64,000 nt of DNA, taken from the NCBI RefSeq assembly GCF_000373485.1, contig NZ_KB891585.1:421860-485859 (forward strand). Reading direction: 5' to 3'. Below the pieces are notes generated by a model, which was not told the origin of the DNA, ran no database searches, and saw only the letters and a list, made by a program, of their open reading frames with translations. Source of the stretch: Dasania marina DSM 21967 (GTDB lineage Bacteria; Pseudomonadota; Gammaproteobacteria; Pseudomonadales; Dasaniaceae). Shown here one piece after another: positions 49,247-58,231 of this stretch (the first letter of the stretch is position 1; every line of letters starts with the position of its first letter). The position numbers and the translations under genes were made by a program.

Positions 49247-52200
49247 ATGAGCCAGCACACGATTTTTGCCCCCATTACCCACTCTAAGCACGGCGATAGG
49301 CTGCGTTGGGGCAATTTATCCGGCAGTGCCAGCAGCCTGGCAGTGGTTAACGCCGCGCAACAGGGCGACAGCTTAACGGTACTGATTACCAACGACACCG
49401 CCAGCGCCTTTCAGCTGGAGCAAGAGCTGCGCTTTTATCGTGATGGCCTAGAGGTATTACACCTACCCGACTGGGAAACTCTGCCCTACGACAGCTTTTC
49501 CCCCCACGAAGACATTATCTCCGAGCGGCTCACCACGCTGCATAAGCTCAAAAATATGCACAAGGGCCTGTTAATCGTGCCTATTAGCACGCTGATGCAC
49601 CGGTTACTGCCACAAAGCTATTTGGATGCCCACACCCTACAAATACAGCTGGGCGAAACCTTCGATATTGCCACCATGCGTATTAAATTTGAGGCCAGTG
49701 GCTACCGCTGCGTCGATACCGTGTACGAGCACGGTGAGTTTGCCCTGCGCGGCGCGATTATGGATATCTACCCCATGGGCAGCAAACTGCCCTACCGCAT
49801 CGACTTGCTAGGGGATGAGATAGACACCCTGCGCACCTTCGACCCCGAAACCCAGCGCACGGTTAAACAAGTACAAGAGATAAACCTGCTGCCGGGTAAA
49901 GAGTTCCCCCTAGATAAAGACGGCATAGCCAATTTTAGAAACCATTGGCATCAAGCGTTTGATGTAGATCACAGCCGCTGCCCCATTTACCAAGACGTCA
50001 GCCAGGGCATAGCCCCCGCCGGTATAGAGTACTACCTACCGCTGTTTTTTGACCACTGCAGCACCCTGTTTGACTACCTACCTAACGACAGCCTGTTTTT
50101 TAGTTTCGATGGCCTAGATCGCGCTGCCGAGCATTTTTGGCGCGACCTACACACACGCTACGAAGACATGAATATAGATCCGCAGCGGCCGTTACTCGCT
50201 CCCAATAAAGTCTTTATCCCCACCGAAGAATTATTCTCAGCCTTAAAAGGCCAGCAGCGCATCGTGCTATTTCGCGACGCCATAGAGGAGCAAGTGGGCA
50301 GCGTGAATTTTGCTATCGCGCCGCCACCGTTTTTAGCCATAGACAACAAAGCCACTCGCCCCATGGCGGCCGTGCAAGACTTAGTAGCTGACAGCGGTAA
50401 CCGCATTTTATTTTGCGCCGAAAGCGCCGGCCGCCGCGAAACCTTATTAGAGCTGTTAGGCAAGCATAAAATACGCCCCGACAGCTGTAAAAATTGGGCG
50501 GCGTTTATGGCTGGCGATCAGAACCTAGCCATTACCGTAGGCAATATCGAAGCCGGCCTGCGGCTTAGCGATGGGCAGGGTAAGCAAGTCATTGTTATTG
50601 CCGAAGCGCAGTTATTCGGCCAGCAGGTGATGCAAAAACGCCGCCGCCGTAAGAGCACCGGCAGCAGCGAAAATATCGTCAAGGATTTAACCGAGCTGAC
50701 TATCGGTGCCCCGGTAGTACATTTGGATCACGGCGTAGGCCGCTACCACGGCCTGCAAACCATCGCCGCCGGTGGCGTTAATGAAGAATTTATCACTTTG
50801 GAATATGCCGACGGCGCCAAGCTCTATGTGCCGGTATCGTCTTTAGATTTAATCAGCCGCTACACCGGTGCCGATCAAGACATGGCTCCCCTGCACCGCT
50901 TAGGTAGCGATCAATGGTCAAAAGCCAAACGCAAAGCCGCCGAAAAAATTCGCGATGTTGCCGCCGAACTCTTAGATATTTATGCGCGCCGTGCCGCTAG
51001 ACCTGGGCAATCCTTTAATCACCCCGAAGAAGATTACCAACAGTTTGCTGCTGCCTTCCCCTTTGAGGAAACCCCCGATCAGCAAAGCGCTATAGAAGCG
51101 GTTATTGCCGATATGCAGGCCAAAACCGCTACCGATAGATTGGTGTGCGGCGATGTCGGCTTTGGCAAAACCGAGGTAGCCATGCGCGCCGCCTTTGTTG
51201 CCGCCCACAACAATAAACAAGTGGCGGTATTAGTACCCACCACCTTGTTAGCACAGCAGCATCATCAATCCTTTAAAGATAGGTTTGCCGATTGGCCAGT
51301 TAACATAGAAGTCATCTCACGCTTTAAAACCGCCAAAGAACAAAGCCAAATTATTGCCGACACCGCGGCGGGCAAAGTCGATATTTTAATAGGCACCCAT
51401 AAGCTGCTCAACGATGATGTGAAATACCATGATTTAGGCCTGGTGATTATTGATGAAGAACATCGCTTTGGGGTGCGTCAAAAAGAAAAATTAAAATCGC
51501 TGCGTTCAGAAGTAGATATTTTAACCCTAACGGCAACGCCTATACCGCGCACCTTAAATATGGCCATGTCGGGCATGCGCGACCTATCCATTATCGCCAC
51601 GCCACCGGCGCGCCGCTTGTCGGTAAAAACCTTTGTGCGTGAACGCGACAAGGGCATGATTAAAGAAGCACTACTGCGGGAAATTTTACGGGGCGGACAA
51701 GTCTATTACTTACACAACGAAGTTAAAGATATAGACCGCGTCGCCCGCGAACTGCAAGAGCTAGCACCCGAGCTGCGCATAGGTATAGGCCACGGCCAAA
51801 TGCACGAGCGCCAGTTAGAGCAAGTGATGTCTGACTTTTATCACAAGCGCTATAACGTATTGCTGTGCACCACCATTATAGAAACTGGTATAGACATACC
51901 CTCGGCCAATACTATTATTATCGACCGCGCCGACAAATTTGGCTTGGCGCAATTGCATCAGCTGCGTGGCCGCGTTGGCCGCTCGCATCACCAAGCCTAT
52001 GCCTACTTGCTAACACCCGGCAGCAAAAACATGACCAACGATGCCAAAAAGCGTCTAGAGGCCATAAGTCTGGCGGAAGATTTAGGTGCTGGTTTTATGC
52101 TGGCCACCCACGATTTAGAAATACGCGGTGCGGGCGAGTTGTTGGGCGATGACCAAAGCGGGCAAATACACAGCATAGGTTTTACCCTATACATGGAGAT

Positions 52201-52711
52201 GCTGGAACGCGCCGTGAAAGCCTTAAAAGCCGGTAAGCAAATCGATTTGGAAAACCCCATAGAGCACGGTGCCGAAATTAACCTGCGCTTGCCTGCTTTA
52301 ATCCCGGATGATTATCTACCCGATGTACACACCCGCCTAACGCTGTACAAACGCATAGCTAGCGCCGAAACTGATGACGCCCTGCGTGAATTACAGGTAG
52401 AAATGATTGATAGATTTGGCCTATTGCCCGATCCCGCTAAAAGCCTATTTAGAGCCAGTAGTTTAAAACTGCGCGCCCATCATTTAGGCATAGCCAAAGT
52501 TGAGGCTCATAGCAGCGGCGGCAAAATTGAGTTTTGTGAACACACTCAGGTAGACCCCATCAAGCTAGTGCAGTTGGTACAAAGCCAGCCCACCACCTTC
52601 AAACTGGCCGGTGCCACCACCCTGCGTTTTGACGATGACTTAGCCGATCGCGAATTGCGCTTTCAATTTGTTGAAGACTTGCTCACATTACTCAGCCCGA
52701 AAGCAGCTTAA
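49247..52711 (+). CDS. mfd: Transcription-repair coupling factor
   Basis: Mfd removes RNA polymerase stalled at lesions and recruits UvrA. The 1154 residues show a UvrB-like N-terminal part (LPDWETLPYDSFSPHEDIISERL in two halves near 75-100), the RNAP-interaction CarD-like Tudor domain near 480-560 (GAPVVHLDHGVGRYHGL) and RecG-like helicase motifs. Walker A is GDVGFGKTEV near 640, the DEEH box IIDEEHRFGV is near 745, motif VI is LRGRVGRS near 905, and the TRCF domain is at the end. Length is standard. Confidence 0.98.
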   Translation: MSQHTIFAPITHSKHGDRLRWGNLSGSASSLAVVNAAQQGDSLTVLITNDTASAFQLEQELRFYRDGLEVLHLPDWETLPYDSFSPHEDIISERLTTLHKLKNMHKGLLIVPISTLMHRLLPQSYLDAHTLQIQLGETFDIATMRIKFEASGYRCVDTVYEHGEFALRGAIMDIYPMGSKLPYRIDLLGDEIDTLRTFDPETQRTVKQVQEINLLPGKEFPLDKDGIANFRNHWHQAFDVDHSRCPIYQDVSQGIAPAGIEYYLPLFFDHCSTLFDYLPNDSLFFSFDGLDRAAEHFWRDLHTRYEDMNIDPQRPLLAPNKVFIPTEELFSALKGQQRIVLFRDAIEEQVGSVNFAIAPPPFLAIDNKATRPMAAVQDLVADSGNRILFCAESAGRRETLLELLGKHKIRPDSCKNWAAFMAGDQNLAITVGNIEAGLRLSDGQGKQVIVIAEAQLFGQQVMQKRRRRKSTGSSENIVKDLTELTIGAPVVHLDHGVGRYHGLQTIAAGGVNEEFITLEYADGAKLYVPVSSLDLISRYTGADQDMAPLHRLGSDQWSKAKRKAAEKIRDVAAELLDIYARRAARPGQSFNHPEEDYQQFAAAFPFEETPDQQSAIEAVIADMQAKTATDRLVCGDVGFGKTEVAMRAAFVAAHNNKQVAVLVPTTLLAQQHHQSFKDRFADWPVNIEVISRFKTAKEQSQIIADTAAGKVDILIGTHKLLNDDVKYHDLGLVIIDEEHRFGVRQKEKLKSLRSEVDILTLTATPIPRTLNMAMSGMRDLSIIATPPARRLSVKTFVRERDKGMIKEALLREILRGGQVYYLHNEVKDIDRVARELQELAPELRIGIGHGQMHERQLEQVMSDFYHKRYNVLLCTTIIETGIDIPSANTIIIDRADKFGLAQLHQLRGRVGRSHHQAYAYLLTPGSKNMTNDAKKRLEAISLAEDLGAGFMLATHDLEIRGAGELLGDDQSGQIHSIGFTLYMEMLERAVKALKAGKQIDLENPIEHGAEINLRLPALIPDDYLPDVHTRLTLYKRIASAETDDALRELQVEMIDRFGLLPDPAKSLFRASSLKLRAHHLGIAKVEAHSSGGKIEFCEHTQVDPIKLVQLVQSQPTTFKLAGATTLRFDDDLADRELRFQFVEDLLTLLSPKAA

Positions 52712-52796
52712 ACGCCGCTTACCACGTCAAGCCGCTTGATTAATTGCTTGATGGCGGTAGAGTGATAAACCTCAAAAATAAGTGTAACCAGACTTT

Positions 52797-53729
52797 ATGA
52801 TCTACCGCCGTATCGCCCCATTGTTTGCTGCCTTCAGCTTATATGCCCACGTAGCTGTTGCCGAAGGCGACAGCCCGCAGCCCCAACCCCAACAATGGTA
52901 CCAAGTGGAAATGCTGGTATTTGCCAATAACAACCCTGATGCCGCCTTAGGTGAGCAGTGGCCAGAGGAGTTGGGATTAAAATACCCCGCCGCTATTATT
53001 AACCTACAACCGCCGATTAGCGCTATAACAACCGAATCGCCGCTACCGTCATTAACCGGCCTACAAACTGCAGCATCGGCTGATCAAGCCCAGCCATCTA
53101 TCACACCGTTAAAAGCCTTTGTCACGCTGCCAACAGAGCAACACCAACTCACCGAAGTCGCCCGCAATGTTAACGGCGAATATGCGTTTAGGCCGCTGTT
53201 TCATCAAGCCTGGCGCCAAACCATTGATGAACGCGACGAATCCCTGAGCATAGTCATTACCGGTGGCGCAGCCTTTGATAATCATTTTGAATTAGAAGGC
53301 AGTATTAAGATTAGCGTGGAGCGCTACCTGCACATACACACCGATTTATGGCTAAACCGGTTTATTAGTAACGTGGGTGACGAACAACCTAATTGGCCGC
53401 TACTACCGCCCATACCCCAAAGCCTAGATGAGCGTGACGCCTCGCAGCTACCTATCGCCCCACCCTCATTGATGACGGAAGACAATGGCTTGCCTGCAGC
53501 AATAGAACAAGCCCCAGCCACCGACCCCTTACAAGGTGCTAATCAGTTTTTGGCGCAGCAGCTAGCTTATTTGCAAGACAACCACTATCGGGTAGAAAAA
53601 ACCATTGTGATGCGCCAGCATAGACGCATGCGCAGCGACGAGCTGCACTATATAGATCACCCCTTAATGGGTGTGTTGATACGTATAACGCCCTACCAAG
53701 CCAACGTCGAGGGCGCTGACACTAACTAG
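52797..53729 (+). CDS. CsiV-family periplasmic protein
   Basis: The 310-residue exported protein (signal about 1-22, HVAVA) matches the CsiV family through WYQVEMLVFANNNPDAALGEQWPEE near 35-60 and the late FELEGSIKISVERYLHIHTDLWLN near 175-197, both read in parts. Vibrio CsiV controls cell division and peptidoglycan synthesis under D-amino-acid stress, but that function need not carry over. The middle contains a Pro/Gln-rich low-complexity linker. It lies 85 bp after mfd, the usual place, and converges on the MTI phosphorylase gene. Confidence 0.82.
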   Translation: MIYRRIAPLFAAFSLYAHVAVAEGDSPQPQPQQWYQVEMLVFANNNPDAALGEQWPEELGLKYPAAIINLQPPISAITTESPLPSLTGLQTAASADQAQPSITPLKAFVTLPTEQHQLTEVARNVNGEYAFRPLFHQAWRQTIDERDESLSIVITGGAAFDNHFELEGSIKISVERYLHIHTDLWLNRFISNVGDEQPNWPLLPPIPQSLDERDASQLPIAPPSLMTEDNGLPAAIEQAPATDPLQGANQFLAQQLAYLQDNHYRVEKTIVMRQHRRMRSDELHYIDHPLMGVLIRITPYQANVEGADTN

Positions 53730-53736
53730 GTTGATG

Positions 53737-54510
53737 CTAATTCAGTGGATCGCTAATAATAACAGGCAGTGCTTGGCTCAATAGCCCTCTAACCTGCCCC
53801 ATACCCTGCGCTATCACCTTGTGGATATCGTCCATGGTAATCAGCTGCTCGCTACAGCCCGCCGCCGGGTTAACCACCAAACACAGGCTGGCATAATTTA
53901 TCGCGAACTCTCTAGCCAGTGCCGCTTCAGGCATCGCCGTCATACCCACTACATCGCAACCATCCTGCGCCATACGCTTGATTTCAGCGGCGGTTTCTAA
54001 ACGCGGACCCTGTGTTACGCCGTAGACTCCGGCATCGTGTACGGGGAGGTTTACGGCCTTAGCGGCAGCTAGCAACTGGCTGCGCAAGCTTGCACTAAAA
54101 GGGTGAGTAAAATCTATATGCTGCAGAGGATTACTCTCGCCATCAAAAAAACTCTGCTCGCGGCTATGGCTGTAATCAATCAGTTGATCGGGTAGCACCA
54201 AACTGGCCGCAGGCATAGCCGGGTTAATCCCGCCCACCGCATTAACGGCAATAATGTCGCTAACCCCTAGTTGCTTAAGCGCCCAGATATTGGCCCGGTA
54301 ATTCACTTTATGGGGGGCGATGGTGTGCGGATTGCCGTGGCGCGCCAAAAACACGCAGCTTAGATCTGATAACTGGCTGCGCACTATCTCGCTAGAAGTT
54401 TCGCCATAAGGCGTCACCCTGCCCCCCACAGTGCCGCTCGCTACACCATCACCGGTAAACTCTTGTAAGCCGGTGCCACCGATAATGGCAACTATGCGCT
54501 GCTTAGTCAT
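53737..54510 (-). CDS. mtiP: S-methyl-5'-thioinosine phosphorylase
   Basis: The 257-residue protein belongs to the MTAP/PNP class with GGTGLQEF near 11, the phosphate-binding FLARHGNPHTIAPHKVNYRAN and GMTAMPEAALARE. Where MTA phosphorylases have an Asp pair after the MTAMPE strand, this protein reads LVVNPAAGC. Pseudomonas MTI phosphorylase (PA3004) has a like change and prefers the 6-oxopurine methylthioinosine. Thus I call it MTI phosphorylase, which acts after an MTA deaminase in methionine salvage. The symbol is informal. It follows the MscS channel gene by 8 bp. Confidence 0.8.
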   Translation of the reverse strand: MTKQRIVAIIGGTGLQEFTGDGVASGTVGGRVTPYGETSSEIVRSQLSDLSCVFLARHGNPHTIAPHKVNYRANIWALKQLGVSDIIAVNAVGGINPAMPAASLVLPDQLIDYSHSREQSFFDGESNPLQHIDFTHPFSASLRSQLLAAAKAVNLPVHDAGVYGVTQGPRLETAAEIKRMAQDGCDVVGMTAMPEAALAREFAINYASLCLVVNPAAGCSEQLITMDDIHKVIAQGMGQVRGLLSQALPVIISDPLN

Positions 54511-54518
54511 GGGCCGCC

Positions 54519-55640
54519 TTATTCGGATTGGCTTGCCGTTAAAGCAGCTTGCTGCTCTAACTGCAGAGGGCCAACTTTAAGGGTAGTGGTTGGGTAGGCA
54601 ATATCAGCATCGTGCTTAGCGATAATCGCTAACACCTCCAATAACACCTGCTGTTTGATTTTGTGGTACTCAACCCAGTTGGTGGTTTTGGTGAACGTGT
54701 AAATAAAGAATTCCAAAGACGATGCCGCAAAAGCATTGAAGTTAACCATCAGGGTTTTATCAGTGTCGATATCCTCATTGGCCAACAAATAGGCTTTGAC
54801 CTCCTCAACGATGGTGCCGACCTTATCAGCATCATCATAGCGTAAACCTATGGTTTCATAGATACGCCGATTTAGCATGCGCGAAGGGTTTTCTACCGTG
54901 ATTTGAGCAAAGGTGCTATTGGGCACATACAGTGGCCGCGAATCAAAGGTGCGTATACGGGTTTGCCGCCAACCTATGTCCTCCACCGTACCTTCTATAG
55001 ATCTATCGGGTGAACGTATCCAGTCGCCAATAATAAAAGGCCGGTCTAAATACACCATTAAGCCGCCGAAAAAGTTAGCTAATAAATCCTTGGCCGCAAA
55101 GCCTATGGCTATGCCGCCGACACCGCCAAAGGCCAGCACCCCGGAAATACTAAAACCCAAAGTTTGCAGCATCATTAAACTAGCGGTAATAATCACCGCC
55201 GTACGCAATAGTTTACCTAAAGCAAAAACAGTGGCCTCATCAACCGAGGATTCAGCGCTGTCGCCAGCAATTAATTGCTGCTCTATACGCTTAACCAAGC
55301 GTACTAAAAACCACGTTAATATGGCAATGAACAGCACTTCTCTAGTGGGCGCTATCAACGTAAAAATATAGGCCTCAGACTTTGCTCGTATAATATCCAG
55401 TACCAAGCTAGCGCCCATTAACCACACCATAATAAAAGCGGGCCTACGACCGGCGGCAAAAATAGCATCATCCCACTTATTAGCCGTTTTTTTAAACTGC
55501 CGCTCTAAGCGCGAAAATAAAAAGCGAACAAAATAGCTGACGATTAAGGTTAGCAGTACCACCGCAAAGACTTCCCACAGCCAGGGGTAATCTTCTAACT
55601 GAAAAACATCAAGTAAATCTTGTAAGAAATTGATAGCCAT
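54519..55640 (-). CDS. MscS-family mechanosensitive channel
   Basis: The 373-residue inner-membrane protein has four predicted helices (about 15-45, 65-85, 95-115, 135-160). The pore helix/MscS block is GVLAFGGVGGIAIGFAAKDLLANFFGG, read in parts at 168-194, followed by the beta domain FIIGDWIRSPDRSIEGTVEDIGWRQTRIRTFD and a C-terminal alpha/beta part. Similar proteins act as small-conductance channels in osmotic down-shock. It lies next to MTI phosphorylase and is probably cotranscribed with it. Confidence 0.94.
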   Translation of the reverse strand: MAINFLQDLLDVFQLEDYPWLWEVFAVVLLTLIVSYFVRFLFSRLERQFKKTANKWDDAIFAAGRRPAFIMVWLMGASLVLDIIRAKSEAYIFTLIAPTREVLFIAILTWFLVRLVKRIEQQLIAGDSAESSVDEATVFALGKLLRTAVIITASLMMLQTLGFSISGVLAFGGVGGIAIGFAAKDLLANFFGGLMVYLDRPFIIGDWIRSPDRSIEGTVEDIGWRQTRIRTFDSRPLYVPNSTFAQITVENPSRMLNRRIYETIGLRYDDADKVGTIVEEVKAYLLANEDIDTDKTLMVNFNAFAASSLEFFIYTFTKTTNWVEYHKIKQQVLLEVLAIIAKHDADIAYPTTTLKVGPLQLEQQAALTASQSE

Positions 55641-55930
55641 TGCCCTCTCTTTTTCATTTTTCTGTGCCTATAAACAAACGGCAGCCTAAGTAATTTATAC
55701 AATTTTATCCAGTAATTATGCATTTATATACCATAAGCATATTAAAACTAGCTGGCATTTACCGCATTTACCTACACCAAAAGCTAAGCCATTGAATCAT
55801 CACTGTTTTTTTATTGATTGCAATTGATTACCGGCTGTGTTGATGCATTTTTGCTCTTTTTATAACACTGGACAGTAAAAATTTAGCTGTTATTACTTGT
55901 GTGTAGCCATAAGAAATGAGGATAAAAGCA

Positions 55931-56251
55931 ATGAGAAATATTATGCCTAGTGTTGGCAATTGGTATAAAGAATTACAGGGTGGCGGTATTTTTGAGGTCG
56001 TTGCCGTAGACGATATAAGTCAAACCATAGAAACACAGCATATCGATGGCGAGATTAACGAATTTGATCTTGAAAACTGGCATGAATTACAACTATTGGA
56101 AGTAGAGGAACCTGAGGATTGGCGCAATGCTTATGAGCTAAGTCATGAAGACTCGCTAGATCCCGATGCCGCCATACGCCCCGAAGAATGGTCCAGCCCT
56201 GTTAGTTACATAGAAACCGATATTATGAATGGTGTGCTGGACGACATGTAA
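55931..56251 (+). CDS. Small acidic protein, DUF6763-like
   Basis: From the ATG at 55931 (GAGG about 8 nt before it) the protein is 106 residues. It is very acidic, without signal or helix-forming hydrophobic stretch. It starts MRNIMPSVGNWYKELQGGGIFEVVAVDD, seen in two parts, which suggests a small beta-barrel. The C-terminal part is rich in Glu, Asp and Trp. I recall such proteins in many gammaproteobacteria as DUF6763, without known function. An ATG at 55916 is an alternative start. It lies just upstream of lexA but before its own promoter. Confidence 0.7.
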   Translation: MRNIMPSVGNWYKELQGGGIFEVVAVDDISQTIETQHIDGEINEFDLENWHELQLLEVEEPEDWRNAYELSHEDSLDPDAAIRPEEWSSPVSYIETDIMNGVLDDM

Positions 56252-56311
56252 AGCCTTCTACTGCAGTCGTTCAATTTAACTAATCAGCAGCCCAGGGAAT
56301 AATAAAAAGGC

Positions 56312-56339
56312 TTGCAGTGCCGACAATGCTGTATATAAT
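56312..56339 (+). promoter_or_regulatory. lexA promoter
   Basis: TTGCAG (56312-56317) and TATAAT (56334-56339) are separated by 16 bp. The first SOS box overlaps the -10 hexamer, so bound LexA would block RNA polymerase. Confidence 0.75.
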
Positions 56340-56344
56340 CACAG
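56329..56344 (+). promoter_or_regulatory. LexA (SOS) box 1
   Basis: CTGT-ATATAATC-ACAG, a perfect CTGT-N8-ACAG match with near-consensus AT centre. Confidence 0.92.
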
Positions 56345-56347
56345 CCA

Positions 56348-56363
56348 CTGTACATAAAAACAG
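56348..56363 (+). promoter_or_regulatory. LexA (SOS) box 2
   Basis: CTGT-ACATAAAA-ACAG, three bases after box 1 and 11 bp before the lexA ATG. Two adjacent boxes are typical of tight LexA autoregulation, as in E. coli lexA. Confidence 0.92.
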
Positions 56364-56374
56364 ACGGATTGGAC

Positions 56375-56977
56375 ATGAGTAAATTAACCGCACGCCAGGC
56401 CGAAGTATTAGCCCTAATAAAAACCCATATAGAAGAAACCGGCTACCCACCTACCCGCGCCGAAATTGCCAAGGATCTGGGCTTTAAATCCGCCAACGCC
56501 GCCGAAGAACATTTAAAAGCGCTGGCCCGCAAAGGTGCCATAGAAGTTATCCCCGGTGCCTCTAGAGGCATACGCTTACCCGAAAACAAGGGTATACCCA
56601 TCGTGGGACAAGTTGCCGCTGGCAGCCCTATACTGGCTACTGAGCACATAGAAGATTATTGCGAAATGCCCAGCTCGTTCTTTAGCCCCCATGCCGATTA
56701 TTTTTTAAGAGTACGCGGCGACAGCATGATAGATGTGGGCATATATGAAGGGGATTTACTGGCCGTACACCGCACAGCGCAGGCCAATAATGGCGAGATT
56801 GTGATTGCCCGCATCGATGATGAAGTCACCGTTAAACGCTACAAAACCACACGCAGTAAATATCAAATACAACTACTACCCGAAAACCCCGACTACCAAC
56901 CTATAGAGGTAGATTTGAGGCAGCAAGACTTTGCTATAGAGGGTTTAAGTGTAGGCGTGGTTAGGCGCAGCTCTTAA
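56375..56977 (+). CDS. lexA: SOS repressor LexA
   Basis: LexA represses DNA-damage genes and cuts itself when RecA filaments form. From the ATG at 56375 ([15 protein letters not shown]) it has 200 residues. The N-terminal winged HTH (about 5-65) contains [23 protein letters not shown]. The cleavage site is QVAAGSP near 81-85 with Ala-Gly intact. The catalytic Ser is in [11 protein letters not shown] and the Lys in [13 protein letters not shown] at 56369 is an unlikely start. No sulA follows; the next gene is convergent. Confidence 0.98.
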   Translation: MSKLTARQAEVLALIKTHIEETGYPPTRAEIAKDLGFKSANAAEEHLKALARKGAIEVIPGASRGIRLPENKGIPIVGQVAAGSPILATEHIEDYCEMPSSFFSPHADYFLRVRGDSMIDVGIYEGDLLAVHRTAQANNGEIVIARIDDEVTVKRYKTTRSKYQIQLLPENPDYQPIEVDLRQQDFAIEGLSVGVVRRSS

Positions 56978-57044
56978 GCCTTGTGCTGTTGTGCTAAACA
57001 GCGTTTGTTTTATTCAACAGCAGCAGTAATAACGGACCACCAAA

Positions 57045-57590
57045 CTATTGGCCGCTTAAGCTAAAACGTTCTCCACAACTTTCTATATAAGCGTCCTCAC
57101 TTTGCAACTGCGCATCATCGATAAGATGGTAGTAGCAGTTGCGCGATATTCTGGCACTCAACCCCCGGTCTACCAGCAATATAGGTATAGGTTCACCCTG
57201 CGGGTTGCTACTGACTTGCAACGGGTATTGTTTTGATAAGACGTATTTGGCGCCGGTATTGAGGGTAAAAATAAACGCTGGCTGGCCCTGCTCCTGCAGT
57301 ATTTGATAGTCTATAGCCTGAAAAACCTCAGCCTCAACCCGAATACGCCATTTTTCTACGGGGGTAAGCAGATAGTACTCGCCATCGTCTTCGCGCCTTA
57401 AGATAGAGGCAAACAAACGCAGCAAGGGTTGCCGCTTAATCTCGCCGCCTTCATGCCACCATGATCCATCCTCTTTAATAACGATATCAATATCGCCACT
57501 CAAAGTAGGCTGCCACTGTTCAACAGGAGGGCGCTGAGGCTGGTCTTTTAGGTAAGCCTCTATACTGGCTAATGATTTACTGGCCACCAC
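57045..57590 (-). CDS. DUF1285 protein
   Basis: The 181-residue cytoplasmic protein of the DUF1285 family has motifs DIDIVIKEDGSWWHEGGEIKR near 33-53 (split), LFASILRREDDGEYYLLTPVEKWRI and YHLIDDAQ. A solved structure exists for the family, from memory, but no firm function. It overlaps the lipoprotein gene upstream by 14 bp on the same strand and converges on lexA. Confidence 0.88.
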   Translation of the reverse strand: MVASKSLASIEAYLKDQPQRPPVEQWQPTLSGDIDIVIKEDGSWWHEGGEIKRQPLLRLFASILRREDDGEYYLLTPVEKWRIRVEAEVFQAIDYQILQEQGQPAFIFTLNTGAKYVLSKQYPLQVSSNPQGEPIPILLVDRGLSARISRNCYYHLIDDAQLQSEDAYIESCGERFSLSGQ

Positions 57591-58143
57591 TAAGCTCCGC
57601 AGCTACGGCCAACATAGGTTTATGCAGCAGTGTTGTGATATTTTCACCGGCAAATGACAACAACGATTTACTGGCCTTTAGGCTCACCTTATCCACCACT
57701 TTTGCCGAGTTGACATCATAAAGGGTAATTAATACATCGGCCTGTTGATAGCCGGCTTCGTAACTGCCATCCAGATTTTGAAATTGCTGTAACGAACTTA
57801 GCGTAAACACTGCCAAAAAACTGGCCCGCTGCGATTTGGCCTGCTGTAACGCTGCCGCAAATGTGTTGGTATTCACCGACACTGCTCGGGCAAAATACAC
57901 CGCAAAGGCCTGCTCTGACACCTGCAATAAAGGTTGCTGTATGTTTTTATCAGCCACTAGCCCAGCAATGACGAAACTGCTTTCGCGGGCATAAACATAG
58001 CTGTGCCAGCGGCTAATATTATAGTCATTAACTATGCCCAATTGGCGAGAGTAATGCTGAGCCCCATCAATAATATAGGCGGGCTCGCAAGCTGTGAGTA
58101 GTAATGCCAACACGGCAGCCCCAGCCACTTTACAGCTATTCAT
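57577..58143 (-). CDS. DUF4823-like lipoprotein
   Basis: From the ATG at 58143 (AAGGA seven bases before it) the protein is 188 residues with a signal and lipobox LLLTACEP (Cys about 19). The mature domain has an alpha/beta pattern (FAAALQQAKSQRASFLAVFTL, ADVLITLYDVNSAKVVDKVSL) like DUF4823 lipoproteins. The function is unknown. It overlaps the DUF1285 gene by 14 bp, so both are probably translated from one message. Confidence 0.78.
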   Translation of the reverse strand: MNSCKVAGAAVLALLLTACEPAYIIDGAQHYSRQLGIVNDYNISRWHSYVYARESSFVIAGLVADKNIQQPLLQVSEQAFAVYFARAVSVNTNTFAAALQQAKSQRASFLAVFTLSSLQQFQNLDGSYEAGYQQADVLITLYDVNSAKVVDKVSLKASKSLLSFAGENITTLLHKPMLAVAAELSGGQ

Positions 58144-58196
58144 AGGTTTATCCTTCACTCTATTTTTATGGCTACGGTTTTACAGCAATTTTAGGC

Positions 58197-58225
58197 TAAA
58201 AAAAAGCCTTCACAAGGAAGGCTGT
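58197..58225 (-). terminator. Rho-independent terminator of serA
   Basis: On the minus strand, AGCCTTC and GAAGGCT pair across CTTGT and run into eight T, 7 bp after the serA stop. Confidence 0.93.
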
Positions 58226-58231
58226 TTTAAC

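Noticed and set aside
54913..55371. 152-codon open frame antisense to the MscS gene
   Set aside because: The MscS frame carries the family motifs; the opposite frame is a codon-bias shadow.
56369..56374. TTG start for lexA two codons upstream
   Set aside because: The ATG at 56375 gives the usual N-terminus MSKLTARQ; the TTG codon has no better ribosome site.
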